Below, one piece after another: positions 11,932-23,440 of a stretch of 64,000 nt of DNA. The notes under the pieces are model-generated. The model did not search any database, was not told where the DNA came from, and saw only the letters and a program-made list of their open reading frames with translations. A program made the translations under genes and the position numbers. Origin of the DNA: Capsicum annuum (Eukaryota; Streptophyta; Magnoliopsida; Solanales; Solanaceae); the NCBI RefSeq assembly GCF_002878395.1, contig NC_061111.1, positions 24,298,723 to 24,362,722 on the forward strand, in the 5' to 3' direction. How positions within the stretch are numbered: position 1 is the stretch's first letter; each line of letters starts with the position of its first letter.

Positions 11932-14109
11932 TGTAATGCCCCAGGAGTACACCCTGGATGCCACACGATGTTGACGGTCCCATGGACCACAAGCTAACCC
12001 ATGAGTTGGTATCTGTTGTGAGCACTGAATAAAATTGATAAACAACATATGCGGAATTCCAACTGTAATGCCATAAAGTTTTAATAACTGAAATCAATAT
12101 TGAATCATGGTTTAAAACGTCTGGAAACATACTGATAAAACAACTGAGAATAACAACTGAAAATCGACCATTGTCTATACTAGTCTGAAAGCCTATAAAC
12201 TGTCTGATTGTGGAGTTGATGGGACAAGCCCCCAACTAACTCCGACCGACTAAATAACTGAACTACTGACATAGTTGAATAGAAGATAACTCATCCTCGA
12301 AAGAAGATGACTCACCACGACTGCTGCTGCTGATGCACTGGAACGTCTAAGTACGATCAGGAATTCGAGCATCTGAACCTATGATATAAGACATCATAAC
12401 GCAAGAAAAGGGTAGGCGGTCAGTACTTTTGAATATATTGGTATGCTAAATGAGGTTAGGCTAATATGCATGGGTTCATGTTCATGAGTAATAACTGACT
12501 AAATGTATAATATGAAGTATTGAGTAAAAATGCATGAAAACTGTAAAGACTTATAATGCATGACCACGCATAAAACAGGTTCTGAAGTAGCCTGTAAACT
12601 GAGATACTGAAATCTGATAACTATATAACTGGTAAACTATATGTTATGGTCGAGCAAGACTGAACTGAGTACTGAAACTGAAACTGTGGGAGCTTTCATC
12701 TAACCGACATACCCCAATATAGGTTGATTGGGGTCCAACCTGTAACCCCAGTTGGAAGGGTATTAGTACCGTACCACGGGTTACTAACAAAGGCTGGGTC
12801 AACCCTAATCTGGCAGGAAGACTCATGAGATGTAAATATGTATGCCAACCCTAGACTGGCAGGAAGACATATTAACCTACGCTGTCTACGTAGTTCTGTA
12901 ACTCAGGGATTGCTACTAAGGGTCACACCCTAACACCCTAAACTGGTAGGAATGCCCCCATCCCTGGGTTCGCTCGGTGTTGAATCCTACTCCCAACTGA
13001 AATGACCCTGATCACAAGACTGGATCGAGCTTGACTGAACTCGCACGTACCATGTTAACTGACTAAGTATTATGGCTCATGGTACAATTAGGACACTTCT
13101 ATAACTGCTAAAAACTAAGTAAACAGCTAAATTTCGAGTATTATAACTCCCAGGACTCAATATCATTGACAATAGGACCATACTACAATATTAAAAGCAT
13201 AGAAAATAAGCATTATTCAACCTTCACTCATCTATACATTTTATCAAACACTTGGAAGGCATAATCTTGTACATGGGAATGAACAACATGCTAACATCTC
13301 ATGACTTCAACATTCAATTCACAATTTAGGGGTTCAACATAATACTTACATCAATCAATGTACACATTAGTTTATTCCATATGAAATTCATATATTCTTA
13401 ACTAGGCACCCAACAACAATACATACATGGACATAATACGATCTAAATCATATGAACTCATAACTTAAGCTTTGAAAAGCGTCCTTGTACACCAAGGGTT
13501 GGAAGGGACCCAAGGATGAACACTTAACATACCTTAGTAGTTGAATTCGTGTGGGTTGTTGGTGATTGCTTGAAGGTTGAATTTGGACTTGAAGAAACCA
13601 GGGCTTTGTTCTTGAGAGAATTGTGAAAAAGATGTGTAATTTGCCCCTTTTGGATCCTTAATTTCGTGTTATAGGTGGGGTAGGGTAGGGGAAAATAACT
13701 TAATTACCCTTACAAATTCGTAACTTATTGGACAAGAACATGCCCAGTGACGCTACAACCGATGCGCCTCATCGATTAACTCAACGCGATGGGCGTCACG
13801 CTACATTGCTGGCCAACGTAGTACTCGACGCGACCTAATCGCGTTGGGATGCTTTTTTGTCATCCAAACATGCCTCAAACATCGCCAAAAAATTCGAAAC
13901 CTACCCAAGATGACCTATAGACAACCCTGATCATGAATCAACTTAGAAACCAACTTTTTGAGGTCAGAAAAGTCAATAGTAAAATCATCAAAGTTTAGAG
14001 GTCAAAAATGAGACTAAGTCTTCAACACTTAGCTAAATTTTTGAGCTCTTAGGCCCCTCATATACACTTTATGAGCTGAATTAGACTAAGGAGCATACAT
14101 GGTATTAAA
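11932..14109 (-). repeat. 3' LTR of gypsy element 1
   Basis: It matches 19154-21338 along its whole length. On the plus strand it starts TGTAATGCCCC and ends GGTATTAAA, where ...TTACA is expected from related copies, so the terminal CA has mutated. Just beyond it lies the complement of a polypurine tract (TCTTCCCCTTGGG). Confidence 0.92.
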
Positions 14110-14338
14110 ATATCTTCCCCTTGGGAACATTCATCCTTGAATGAGACTGGTTAAGCTGAGAATACTTAGAAATTAAGATTATATGCTGACATGCACAACT
14201 TAAACATGAATGAATCTTGAAACATGACACATGACCGAATTGACTCGTGAATCCATGAATGAAATGAGAATGATATACAGTTGGAACTGAGTATGAAGTA
14301 GGATAAATCTAAGGAAGACTGTTACCTTAGGCTAAGTC

Positions 14339-15624
14339 TTAGTTTGTAGAGAAAAGATGAAGGTACTTAGTTCGCATGTCTGCTTCTGCTTTCCAAGTGG
14401 CTCCCTCAACAGACTGATTTCACCAAAGGACTTTGCCCAAGGGAACTTCTTTGTTCCTTAGTCTGAGAATCTGACGATCAAGAATTTCGACTAGAATTTC
14501 TTCATAAGAGAGACTGTTCTGAACATCTACACTTTATAAGGGAACTACAATATTTGGGTCACCAATATACTTCTTTAGCAAAGAGATGTGAAATACTGGG
14601 TGCACTGATGCTAAATCTGCAGGCAACTCAAGCGCATAGACTACCTTTCCAAAACGGCTCAGAATTCTGTAAGGGCCAACATACTGGGGACTGAGCTTCC
14701 TCTTCTTACCAAACCTCTTTACCCCCTTCATGGGAGAGATTTTCAAGTAAACTAAGTCACCAATCTCAAACTCAAGGTCTCTCATCCTCACATCAGTATA
14801 GGATTTCTGTCGGCTTTAGGCTATTTTAAGCCTTTCCCTGATCAATTGAACCTTTTCTAAGGCATAAAATACTAAATTTGTCCCTATCAATGTGGTCTTT
14901 CCTACCTCGAACCAACCAATTAGAGACCTACATCTCCTCCCATAAAGAGCCTCAAACAGAGCCATCTGAATACTGGAATGATAGCTATTATTATATGCGA
15001 ACTCTATCAAAGGTAAGTGATCATCCTAGCTACCTTTAAAATCAAGGACACACGCTCTTAACATGTCTTCTAGGGTCTGAATGGTCCTCTCTTCTTAACC
15101 ATCCATCTGAGAGTGAAAGGTTGTACTGAGGTGAACTTGGGTACCAAAACCCTTCTGGAATTGCTTTTTAAAAGTAAGAGGTAAACTGAGTACCTCTATC
15201 AGAAATAATGGACAGTAAAATATCATGCAACCTAACCAACTCTCTAAGGTAGAGCTTGGCGTAATCCTCAGCTGAATAAGACGTATGGACTGGTAGAAAA
15301 TGAGCTGTCCACAATGACCCAAATCAAATCATGCTGACGATAAGCATGAGGCAAACCCATCACAAAGTCCATGTTCACTTTCTCCCACTTCCAAGTGAGG
15401 ATACTGAACTCTTGCACAGAACCACTGGGCTTTTGGTGCTCAATCTTACCTTGTTGGCAAGTAGGACATTTAGCTACAAACTTTGCAATGTCCCTCTTCA
15501 TCCTACTCCACCAATAGATTTTCTGTAAATTGCGGTACATCTTAGTGGCCCCTAGATGAATAGAGTAACATGCACCATGCGCTTCAGCAACAATTCGCTG
15601 TCTCAAATCATCTACACATGACAC
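14339..15624 (-). pseudogene. gypsy element 1 integrase with C-terminal chromodomain
   Basis: The HHCC zinc region is visible (HLGATKMYRNLQ, then CPTCQQGK), followed by catalytic-core fragments in different frames (15322-15095; [20 protein letters not shown] at 15010-14950). The GPY/F module follows ([18 protein letters not shown]). A chromodomain then ends at the stop at 14341-14339 (LDRQILRLRNKEV, WKAEADMRTKYLHLF), with stops just upstream of it and inside it. Chromodomains steer integration of this lineage toward heterochromatin. At least three frame breaks make this copy inactive. Confidence 0.87.
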
Positions 15625-15747
15625 ACATAGTATACCCTAGCAACACAATACATTATCTCCCCCTTGGGAGAAAACCTCTACTTTTTGATCTCTGACAGAC
15701 TCCTTCAACCTAACCAAACTAGAATCCATATCCTAATTTTCTTTCAC

Positions 15748-16308
15748 TTAAGTAGCCAAAGAAGATTTCAAACTATTTTTCACCCATACACTACCCTTGG
15801 TTAAATCAACTAAACGGACGCCTAGTCTGGCAAGCTGATGAACTTCCTGAACTAGTTTCTTCTTATCATTTTCAACGTGAGTAACACTACCTATGGACAA
15901 CTTACTGAGGGCATATAATACTACATTATCCTTTCCCGAATGATACAGAACACTTATGTCGTAGTCTTTCAACAACTCTAACCACCGCCCTTGGCGTAAA
16001 TTCAAATCTTTCAGCGAGAATAAATACTGCAAGCTCTTGTGGTCTGTGAACACATCAACATGCATCCCATACAAATAATACCTCTAAATTCTTAAGGCAA
16101 ACATAACAGCTGCTGATTCAAGATCATGAGTAGGGTAATTTTTTTTATAGGGCTTAAGTAGTCCGGAGGCATAGGCTATAACCTTACCCTTCTGCATCAA
16201 AACACACCCCAAACCAACTCTGGAAGCATCACAGTATACAATAAAATTGTCTGAACCATCTAGTATCGTTAAGACTGGGTTGTGATGAGTTGAGTCTTCA
16301 ACTCTCAA
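15748..16308 (-). pseudogene. gypsy element 1 RNase H
   Basis: Two open pieces joined over a stop near 16080 contain [34 protein letters not shown] and [20 protein letters not shown], all hallmark RNase H blocks of Ty3/gypsy pol. The catalytic Asp in YCDAS and Glu in HDLE are present. It degrades the RNA strand during reverse transcription in active relatives. Confidence 0.85.
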
Positions 16309-16325
16309 AAACTCTTCTCACAAGT

Positions 16326-17072
16326 ATCTGACCACTAGAACTTGACTTTCTTCTGAGTCAATCTGGACATGGGGGATGCAATAAATGAAAATCTTTCAAC
16401 AAACCATTGGTAATAGCCGGCCAAACCCAAGAAACTCTTGATATCTAACAGAGAGATGAGTCTAGGTCAATTTTTTACTGCTTCGGCCTTTTGAGAAGCA
16501 ACCCTAATACCATCAATGGAAATAATATGACCACAAAAAGATATTGACCTTAGCCAAAATTCCCACTTACTAAACTTGGCAAACAACTGATGGGCTCTAA
16601 GAGTCTGTAATACTATTTTGAGGTGGTCTACATGATCGTTTTCGTTGCGGGGCTAGATAAAAATGTCATCGATGAAGACTATAATGAACATGTCCAAGTA
16701 CTGTTTGAACACTCGGTTCATCAAGTCCATAAAGGCTGCTGGGGAGTTTGTGAGACCAAAGGACATGACTAGAAACTCGAAGTGACCATATTGAGTTTGA
16801 AAAGCTATTTTCGAAATGTCACATTCTCTTACTCTAAGCTGATGATAGCCAGATCTGAGGTCTATCTTAAAAAAGTAACTGGCACCCTGAAGTTGGTCGA
16901 ACAAGTCATCTATTCTAAGAAATGGGTACTTAATCTTGATTTTGACTTTGTTCAACTGACGGTAGTCTATGCACATCCTAAGAAAATAGTCTTTCTTACG
17001 CATGAATAGGACTGGTGCACCCCATGGGGAAATGATGGGCCTGATAAATCCCTTATATAAGAGGTCTTTCAA
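16326..17072 (-). pseudogene. gypsy element 1 reverse transcriptase
   Basis: Residues read [41 protein letters not shown] and finally the active-site box FIDD near 16660. These are the standard Ty3/gypsy RT blocks in order. The open piece covers 17072-16653. The thumb and connection continue to about 16326 with stops, for example after IFI at the active-site box. The function in an intact element is copying RNA into DNA. Confidence 0.88.
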
Positions 17073-17366
17073 CTATTTTTTCAACTCTTTGAGTTCGGCT
17101 GGTGCCATTCTGTATGACGGAATAAAAATAGACTGAGTATCTGGAAGAAGATTTATCCCGAAGTCAATTTCCATTTTGAGAAGAATCTTAGGAAGGTCTT
17201 CAGGGACAACATCTGGAAATTCCCTTGCTATTGGAGCTGACTCATTGGGAGTCTCAAAACTAGAGTCTTTGACTTACACAAGATGATAGACACATCCCTT
17301 GGATATTATTTTTCTCGCTCTAAGGTATGAAACAAGTTGAACCCTAGGTGCTGTGGTACTATCCCT

Positions 17367-17726
17367 CTACTCAAGGACTGATTCATTTGGGAACTGGAAG
17401 TAGACAATTTTGTTTCTACAATCAGCTAAAACATAACATGAATGGAGCCAATCCATGCCAAGAATAACGTCAAAATCCATCATCTTTAGTTCTATAAGGT
17501 TTACTGATGTGACTTTTCGAGACACTTTAACTGGGCAATTTTTATACACCCACCGAGATATAATAAACTCACCCACTGGAGTAGATACTGAGAAAGGCTC
17601 TATTAAGATTCTGGGATTGACTCCAAAGTTGACCTCTATATAAGGGGTTACAAAAAAAGAAGAAGCTCCAGGGTCAAGCAAAGCATAAATATGTAAATAA
17701 AAGACTTGCAATATACCAGTAACCAC
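17367..17726 (-). pseudogene. gypsy element 1 aspartic protease
   Basis: The 119-codon fragment has the retroviral-type protease signature as LLDPGASSFFV, where the usual D-S/T-G is D-P-G-A, and the conserved distal motif VILGMDWLH. In the living family this enzyme cuts the Gag-Pol polyprotein. The same Asp-Pro change is seen in gypsy element 2 (LDPRALLFFV), so it may predate both copies. Confidence 0.82.
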
Positions 17727-17873
17727 ATCAAGAGAACTATCCTGATCCTGTCGGTACTGAAGTGCATAGATCCTATTTGGGCGCTGCCCACTGGTGGCAC
17801 TGGAAGTGGCACCCTGCTGAGACAGGCGATCGGACTGAGCTGGGGGACGATTGTGCTGAATCTGAGGACCTGC

Positions 17874-18931
17874 TTATGGGCATTCTTTGATTCTATAACC
17901 TGACTTGCCACACCCAAAGCATACTTTACTGCCAGCTCTGCACACACCCTGATGGTTCCTACCACATTTCTGGCAAAGAGGATTTATTCGAGCACTGTTC
18001 ACACTACCCTGAGACTTAGAGCCTGGTGCCCTATCCTTGTTGTCATTCCTGAATTTGAGAATTGGTGCACTAGCCGAAGATGGAACTGGGACTAAAGATT
18101 TCGGGTGGAATTGAGGACAGTTACCACCTTTTGACTTCGGCTGAGTAAAATTAAAGCTACCTATTCTAGCCCTCTTGTTTTCCCCCTCTCTCTCCTTAAT
18201 CTTTTTCTCCTCTATCTGCTGAGCATAGACCATAAGCCTAGACAAGTCCATTTTCTTAATCAGCATCGTGGTCCTACACTCCTTGATCATGCTATCAGAT
18301 ACCCCAGACACAAACTTGGTCATCCTGAACCTGTTATCAGCTACTACATGAGGAACATACCTGGCTAGCTGAGTAAACTTGAGGGAATACTCTTTTACAC
18401 TCATACTGTGTTATTTCATATTAATAAACTCTAACACCTTAGCCTCCCTCAACTCCAACGGGAAAAATCTATCTAAAAAGGCAGTAACAAACTCCTCTCA
18501 CTCTATAGGTCTAGCCTCTGCGCCCCTATCCCCTTTTTACTGCTTAAACCATATATGAGCTACATCTTACAGCTGGTAAGAAACTAGTTCAACACTCGTA
18601 TTGGAAGTCACCCCCATAATATCTGTTACTTTTTGTACCATGTCTAGGAATTCCTGATGATCCTCTTTAGATCCTCTTCAGACTTAGATCTCAAAAATAA
18701 AAGAGGATTCATTCAGGTGAAGTCCCGAATCCTGACTGCAATAGTATTGGCCACTGGGTTGGCCTAAATAGCAGCTAGATAAACATTTTATCCTGCTACG
18801 GAGTGAGCTAGAGTGGTGAATACAGCTTTGAACTCTGTATGAGAAACATGTTCATTCAGGGAATCTTCCTGAACGGGCGAAGGTGCTGGCTGGTTTTTGA
18901 TTCTTCTTTCGTTAGTCTTTCAGGGAGGCAT
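17874..18931 (-). pseudogene. gypsy element 1 gag remnant with zinc knuckle
   Basis: A start codon at 18931-18929 opens with Met-Pro-Pro, as in this gag family and in the parallel gag of gypsy element 2. The longest surviving open piece (18404-17874) includes the end of the retrotransposon gag domain (LKFTQLARYVPHVV), a basic linker, and a CCHC knuckle near its C-terminus (CFGCGKSGYRIKECP; Cys-X2-Cys-X4-His is altered to Tyr-Arg at the fourth-ligand area). Gag packages element RNA. The upstream half is broken by frame changes. The continuation into protease needs a frame shift near 17870. Confidence 0.8.
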
Positions 18932-19117
18932 ATTCTATAAATGGAAGGAAAATTTGAATCAGATAGAGAGTTTAACTTGAGCTCCTACTCATTCGCACGA
19001 TATGAACACTGAAAGAAGGGAAACTTTTCCTAAACGTCTTGTAGACTCTTGCCTATAAGTGTGGCACGCTACACACCCATGCATAAGACTCTACTCGATG
19101 TGGCTTTCAGACTCTCT

Positions 19118-19152
19118 AGGATACTTTAAAACCTTAGTATCTCATATCAAGT
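19118..19152 (-). other. decayed primer-binding site region of gypsy element 1
   Basis: Next to the 5' LTR the minus strand reads CTTGATATGAGATACTAAGG. In the related element at 55499-55520 the same spot reads TTAGTATTAGAGCCTAAGG. Both resemble a decayed TGGTATCAGAGC, the usual initiator-Met tRNA complement. It is recognised by position more than by sequence. Confidence 0.5.
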
Positions 19153-19153
19153 T

Positions 19154-21338
19154 TGTAACATCCCGGGAGTACACCCTGGACACCACACGATACTTACGGT
19201 CCCATGAGACTACAAACTAACTCATGAGCTGGTACCTGTTGTGAGCACTGAATAAAATTGATAAACAACATATGCGGAATTTCAACTATAATTCCATAAG
19301 GTTTTAATAACTGAAATTAATATTAAATCATGGTTTAAAACGTCTGAAAATATACTGATAAAACAACTAAAAATAATAACTGAAAACTGACCAACTGTCT
19401 GTACTGGTCTGAAAGCCTCTAAACTATCTGATTGTGGAGTTGATGGGATAAGCCCCCAACTAACTCCAATTGACTAAATAACTGAACTACTGACATAACT
19501 GAATAGAAGATAACTCATCCTCTAAAGAAGAGGACTCACCACGGCTGCTGCTGCTGATGCGCTAGAACATCTAAGTACGATCGGAAATTCGAGCATCTGA
19601 ACCTATGATATAAGACATCATAGCGCCAAAAAAGGGTAGATGGTCAGTACTTTTGAATGTATTGGTATGCTAAATGAGGTTAGGCTGATATGCACGGGTT
19701 CATGTTCATGAGTAATAACTGACTGAATGTATAGTATGAAGTACTGAGTAAGAATGCATGAAAACTGTAAAGACTGATAATGCATGACCACACATAAAAT
19801 AGGTTCTAAAGTAGCCTATAAACTGAGATACTGAAATCTAATAACTATATAACTGGTAAACTATATGTTATGGTCAAGCAAGACTGAACTGAGTACTAAA
19901 ACTGAAACTGTGCGAGCTTTCATCTAACTGACATGCCCCAATATAGATTGATTGGGGTCTAACCTGTAACCCCAGTTGGAAGGGTATTAGTACCGTGCCA
20001 CGGGTTACTAACAAAGGCTGGGTCAACCCTAATTTGGTAGGAAGACTCATGAGATGTAAATATGTATGCCAACCCTAGACTGGCAGGAAGATATATTAAC
20101 CTACGCTGGCTACGTAGTTCTGTAACTTAGGGATTACTACTAAGGGTCACACCCTAACACCCTAAATTGGCAGGAATACCTCCATCCTTGGGTTCGCTCG
20201 GTGCTGAATCCTACTCCCAACTGAAATGACCCTGATTACGAGACTGGACTGAGCTTGATTGAACTCGTACGTACTATGTTAACTGACTGAGTATTATGGC
20301 TCATGGTATACCTGGGACACTTCTATAACTACTAAAAACTAAGTAAATAACTAAATTTCGAGTATTATAACCCCCAGGACTCGATATCATTGACAATGGG
20401 ACCATACCACAATTTTAAAAGCATAGCAAATAAGCATTATTCAACCTTCACTCACCTATACATTTTATCAAATACTTGGAGGGCATAATCTTGTACATGG
20501 GAATGAACAACATGCTAACATCTCATGACTTCAACATTCAATTCACAATTTAGCGGTTCAACATGATACTTACATCAATCAATGTATGCATTAGTTTATT
20601 CCACATGAAATTCATAATTCATAGCTAGACACCCAAACAACAATACATACATGGACATAATATGATCTAAATCATACGAACTCATAACTTAAGCTTTGAA
20701 AAAGGTTCTTGGACTCTAAGGGTTGGAAGGGACCCAAGGATGAACACTTTACATACCTCAGTAGTTCAATTAGTGTGGGTTGTTGGTGATTGCTTGAAGG
20801 TTGAACTTGGACTTGAAGAAACTAGGGCTTTGTTCTTGAGAGAATTGTGAAAAAAATATGTAATTTGACTCTTTTGGATCTTTAATTTCGTGTTATGGGT
20901 AGGGTGAGGTAAGGGAAAATGACTTAATTACCCTCACAAATCCGTAACTTATTGGACAAAAACGTTCCCAGTGACACTATAGCCAACGCACCGCGTCGAT
21001 CAACCCAATGCGATGGGCGTCGCACAACGTTGCTGGCCAATGCGATACTCGACGCGATGCGATCTAATCGCGTTGGGTTGCTATTTTTGTCATCCAAATA
21101 TGCCTCAAACATCGTCCGAAAAATCCGAAACTCACCCGAGATGACCTATAGACAACCCTGATCATGAATCAAGTTAGAAATCAACTTTTCGAGGACGAAA
21201 AAGTCGATAATAAAATCATCAAAGTTTAAAGGCAAAAATGAGACTAAGTCTTCAACACTTAGCTAATTTTTTGAGGTCTTAGGCCTCTCATGTACACTTT
21301 ATGAGATGAATTAGAGTAAGGAGCTACGGGGTATTATG
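19154..21338 (-). repeat. 5' LTR of gypsy element 1
   Basis: It matches the copy at 11932-14109 and begins TGTAACATCCCGGG on the plus strand. Its outer end is fixed by the CTATA target duplication at 21339. It would have held the element promoter, read on the minus strand. Confidence 0.92.
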
Positions 21339-21418
21339 CTATATGACTACATCACATCTTTTAAAATGTGACATTTTCCGAATTTGCAAATACAATATAA
21401 TTTTTGCATCGAACCGTC
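21339..21418 (+). mobile_element. tRNA-derived SINE, 3' part
   Basis: Directly after the CTATA duplication the sequence continues TGACTACATCACATCTTTT and then TTTTCCGAATTTGC, matching in order the expected distal half of the same SINE type. It ends near ATCGAACCGTC. Joined with 11838-11931 it makes one SINE of about 170 bp. The 3' limit is approximate. Confidence 0.6.
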
Positions 21419-22460
21419 TACTATGGACATGTGAATTTATAGTTGGGATTCTACGTGAAATTTACAGTGTTAATGTGTTACGTTGGGGTATCTTATAATT
21501 ATCAATTTAATCATTTCGTTCTTTAAGAATATTCATAGGCCTAGATCATTATTTAAGGCATGATCAATTTATTAATATGAGGTAAAGTGAGATGGGTTGC
21601 GGATTTACCTAGAACCCTTCACAAATGATAAAAGAAAACTGAGGGAAGACATTTCTAATGATTTCCCCTTAACTATGAATTAATAAATCATTTAAGACAT
21701 ATAAGAACTAAATGCCATTAAATAGCCCATGCAGAACACAAAAAAGAAAAAAATAAATGAACTCTGGGTTTAGATATAAACGATAGAGTTTTCTAAGTTT
21801 TAAGTTCAAATTCAAAAAGTATAGAAAAATAAATGTTCAAAGTTTAATACAAGTGAAAGTTAACGATGATTTTGGAAAGCACTGCTACTGACCATTCGTT
21901 ATAATAAAATTAACATATTATTTTAAAGTCGATCTAATTGGGTTGAGCAAATTTTAAACATGTTACATGCTTATTTAGATTTGAAAAAAATGAAAACAAT
22001 CCATAAATGCCTCAAAGTCGCGAGAAATATATCAAAACTCATTGTAAGGCTGAAAAGTACTGCTATCGGTTAGCCACACATTAATACAATAAGAAAGTTT
22101 TAAATATGTTTAAAATAAACAGAAAGCGGGATATAAACAATTCTTAGGTTAATAAATATTATACATCCAATAGATTGATATAAGTCAAAAATAAGTCATT
22201 AAAGCGGTCGTGTTAAAATTACGTGATTTGAGAGGTGCATTACACCTTTCCTTTGATCAACAAAATTCCTTATTCAGATTTCTAGTTCGCAGACCAAAAA
22301 TAAAGAGTCGTCTCCTTTTGACTAGGGGTTCAATAATGTGACTTGGAACACCATAATTCAATTTCAAGTGGCGACACTGTAAATTAAATATTTAAAATCA
22401 TCATTTTAATTAAAAAAATTCTTCTACTTCGACCTATGACGAAAATGGGGCGTGATGTCA
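21419..22460 (-). repeat. gypsy LTR-like remnant (Tat/Ogre-like)
   Basis: Read on the minus strand it begins TGACATCACGCCCCATTTTC and then has, in order, GTCGCCACTTGAAATTG, GTGTTCCAAGTCAC, AAAAGGAGACGACTC and GGTGTAATGCACC. These parallel the start of the LTR at 56553 (TGTCATGACC, GTTGCCACC, GGGGTTACACACCC). No partner LTR, coding part or target duplication is visible, and the left boundary is not fixed. Confidence 0.45.
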
Positions 22461-22492
22461 CGCCTAATTAAAAAAAGTATTCAAAAAGGTAA

Positions 22493-22494
<2 letters not shown>

Positions 22495-22546
<52 letters not shown>
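22495..22546. repeat. (TA)26 microsatellite
   Basis: An uninterrupted run of 26 TA units at the 5' edge of the first Helitron copy. It replaces the short TATATATA seen at the same place in the second copy, so it has expanded locally. Confidence 0.95.
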
Positions 22547-22548
<2 letters not shown>

Positions 22549-22845
22549 AGAATAAATAGCATGCTGATGTGGCATGTCTAGAATATCAAGAAGACATTTA
22601 TCTTTTACCATATTTTTTTGACTTTTTTTTTTACATTTTATATGTTAATTTTTTTCTTATTCTTTCAAAAGGAAAACGTAACGGTCACATAATAAGGAAT
22701 GATTACATTTTCTCCATATTAACTCAAAGCAATTTAAGTCCTTTACAATAAACACCCAATTAAATACAATTAATGCACTTAATACTCATATTCATTAAAT
22801 TATTTTTTGGTGTTATCTTTCTAATCCTTTTGGTTAGTATAAGTA

Positions 22846-23148
22846 GTGAAGAAAATCATTCTAATGCATACAAATTCCTCATTTTTTACCCTAAACTGTC
22901 CTCAATTCTTCTTCATTAGTTATGAAAATCTAGTTTTTTTAATGAATTTCTTTATCTTTTCTTCTATGTCTTCCTTTCTCTTTCAAGTCTCAACTTTTTT
23001 ATATATTGGTTTAGGAAATATTCAGTTAATGTCATTGATTTTTGTCATGAATATTGGTATTCAAGGAGATCATTATTCAGATAGTGTAACCACAATAATT
23101 TCGAACCTCGAATCTTGCTGCTTCAGAATGAGTGAAGAAGAGAAGTAG
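22846..23148 (+). CDS. hypothetical 100-aa ORF inside Helitron copy A
   Basis: I do not recognise this product. It is Phe/Leu/Ser-rich with hydrophobic stretches around residues 22-65 (FFFISYENLVFLMNFFIF, then LYIGLGNIQLM) and ends in the acidic-basic tail SEEEK. Starting from the internal Met before NFFIF would give a signal-peptide-like N-terminus. A close copy lies at 26373-26657 with no indels across 94 shared codons. By hand count nine shared codons differ only synonymously and nine change the amino acid, more synonymous than random drift gives. A TATA-like TATAAGTAG lies about 10 bases upstream. It may be a captured gene fragment or a chance ORF; expression is unknown. Confidence 0.35.
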   Translation: MKKIILMHTNSSFFTLNCPQFFFISYENLVFLMNFFIFSSMSSFLFQVSTFLYIGLGNIQLMSLIFVMNIGIQGDHYSDSVTTIISNLESCCFRMSEEEK

Positions 23149-23440
23149 TGCAACAACCAAAAAAAAAAGAAAATGAACATGCACTTGAAAATGTCCATTA
23201 ATATTTACTTAATTTTTCTGAGAATTTTAGTGTGATGATAAAGTATTATTACTTTGCTAGCTATTTTATATTAGAGTTTGTCCATGTATTTTTGATGAAA
23301 AGTATCTATAAATGGGTTTTAACTTCTGTAAATGCTACTCTCAAGTTTCTTTCCTACTCGCACCCTTACATATATCTTCATTTATAAAAATAAGCTTGCG
23401 GCTTAGTATGTTTGCTACGTATGTTTATATTGTTGATTAA

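Larger units (their letters stand above)
11932..21338 (-). mobile_element. Ty3/gypsy element 1, Tekay/Del-like chromovirus, both LTRs, 9407 bp
   Basis: Two LTRs of about 2.18 kb flank an internal region whose gag, protease, RT, RNase H, integrase and chromodomain all read on the minus strand. It is flanked by a perfect 5-bp duplication, CTATA, at 11927-11931 and 21339-21343. The chromodomain after the integrase (LDRQILRLRNKE, then ATWKAEADMR) places it among chromoviruses of the Tekay/Del type. Every domain is broken by stops or shifts, so the copy is dead. The two LTRs differ by roughly one base in ten in the first 250 bp by eye, mostly transitions, so the insertion is old. Confidence 0.95.
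22494..23440 (+). mobile_element. Helitron-related copy A (truncated)
   Basis: Copy A starts TCTATATATA and shares about 890 bp with 26044-26940. The shared part begins AAGAGAATAAATAGCATGCTG and ends near ATGTTTATATTGTT. It lacks a Helitron 3' end because it stops where the next Helitron begins. The TCTATATA start matches the other 5' end in this cluster. It carries the ORF at 22846-23148. Confidence 0.6.
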
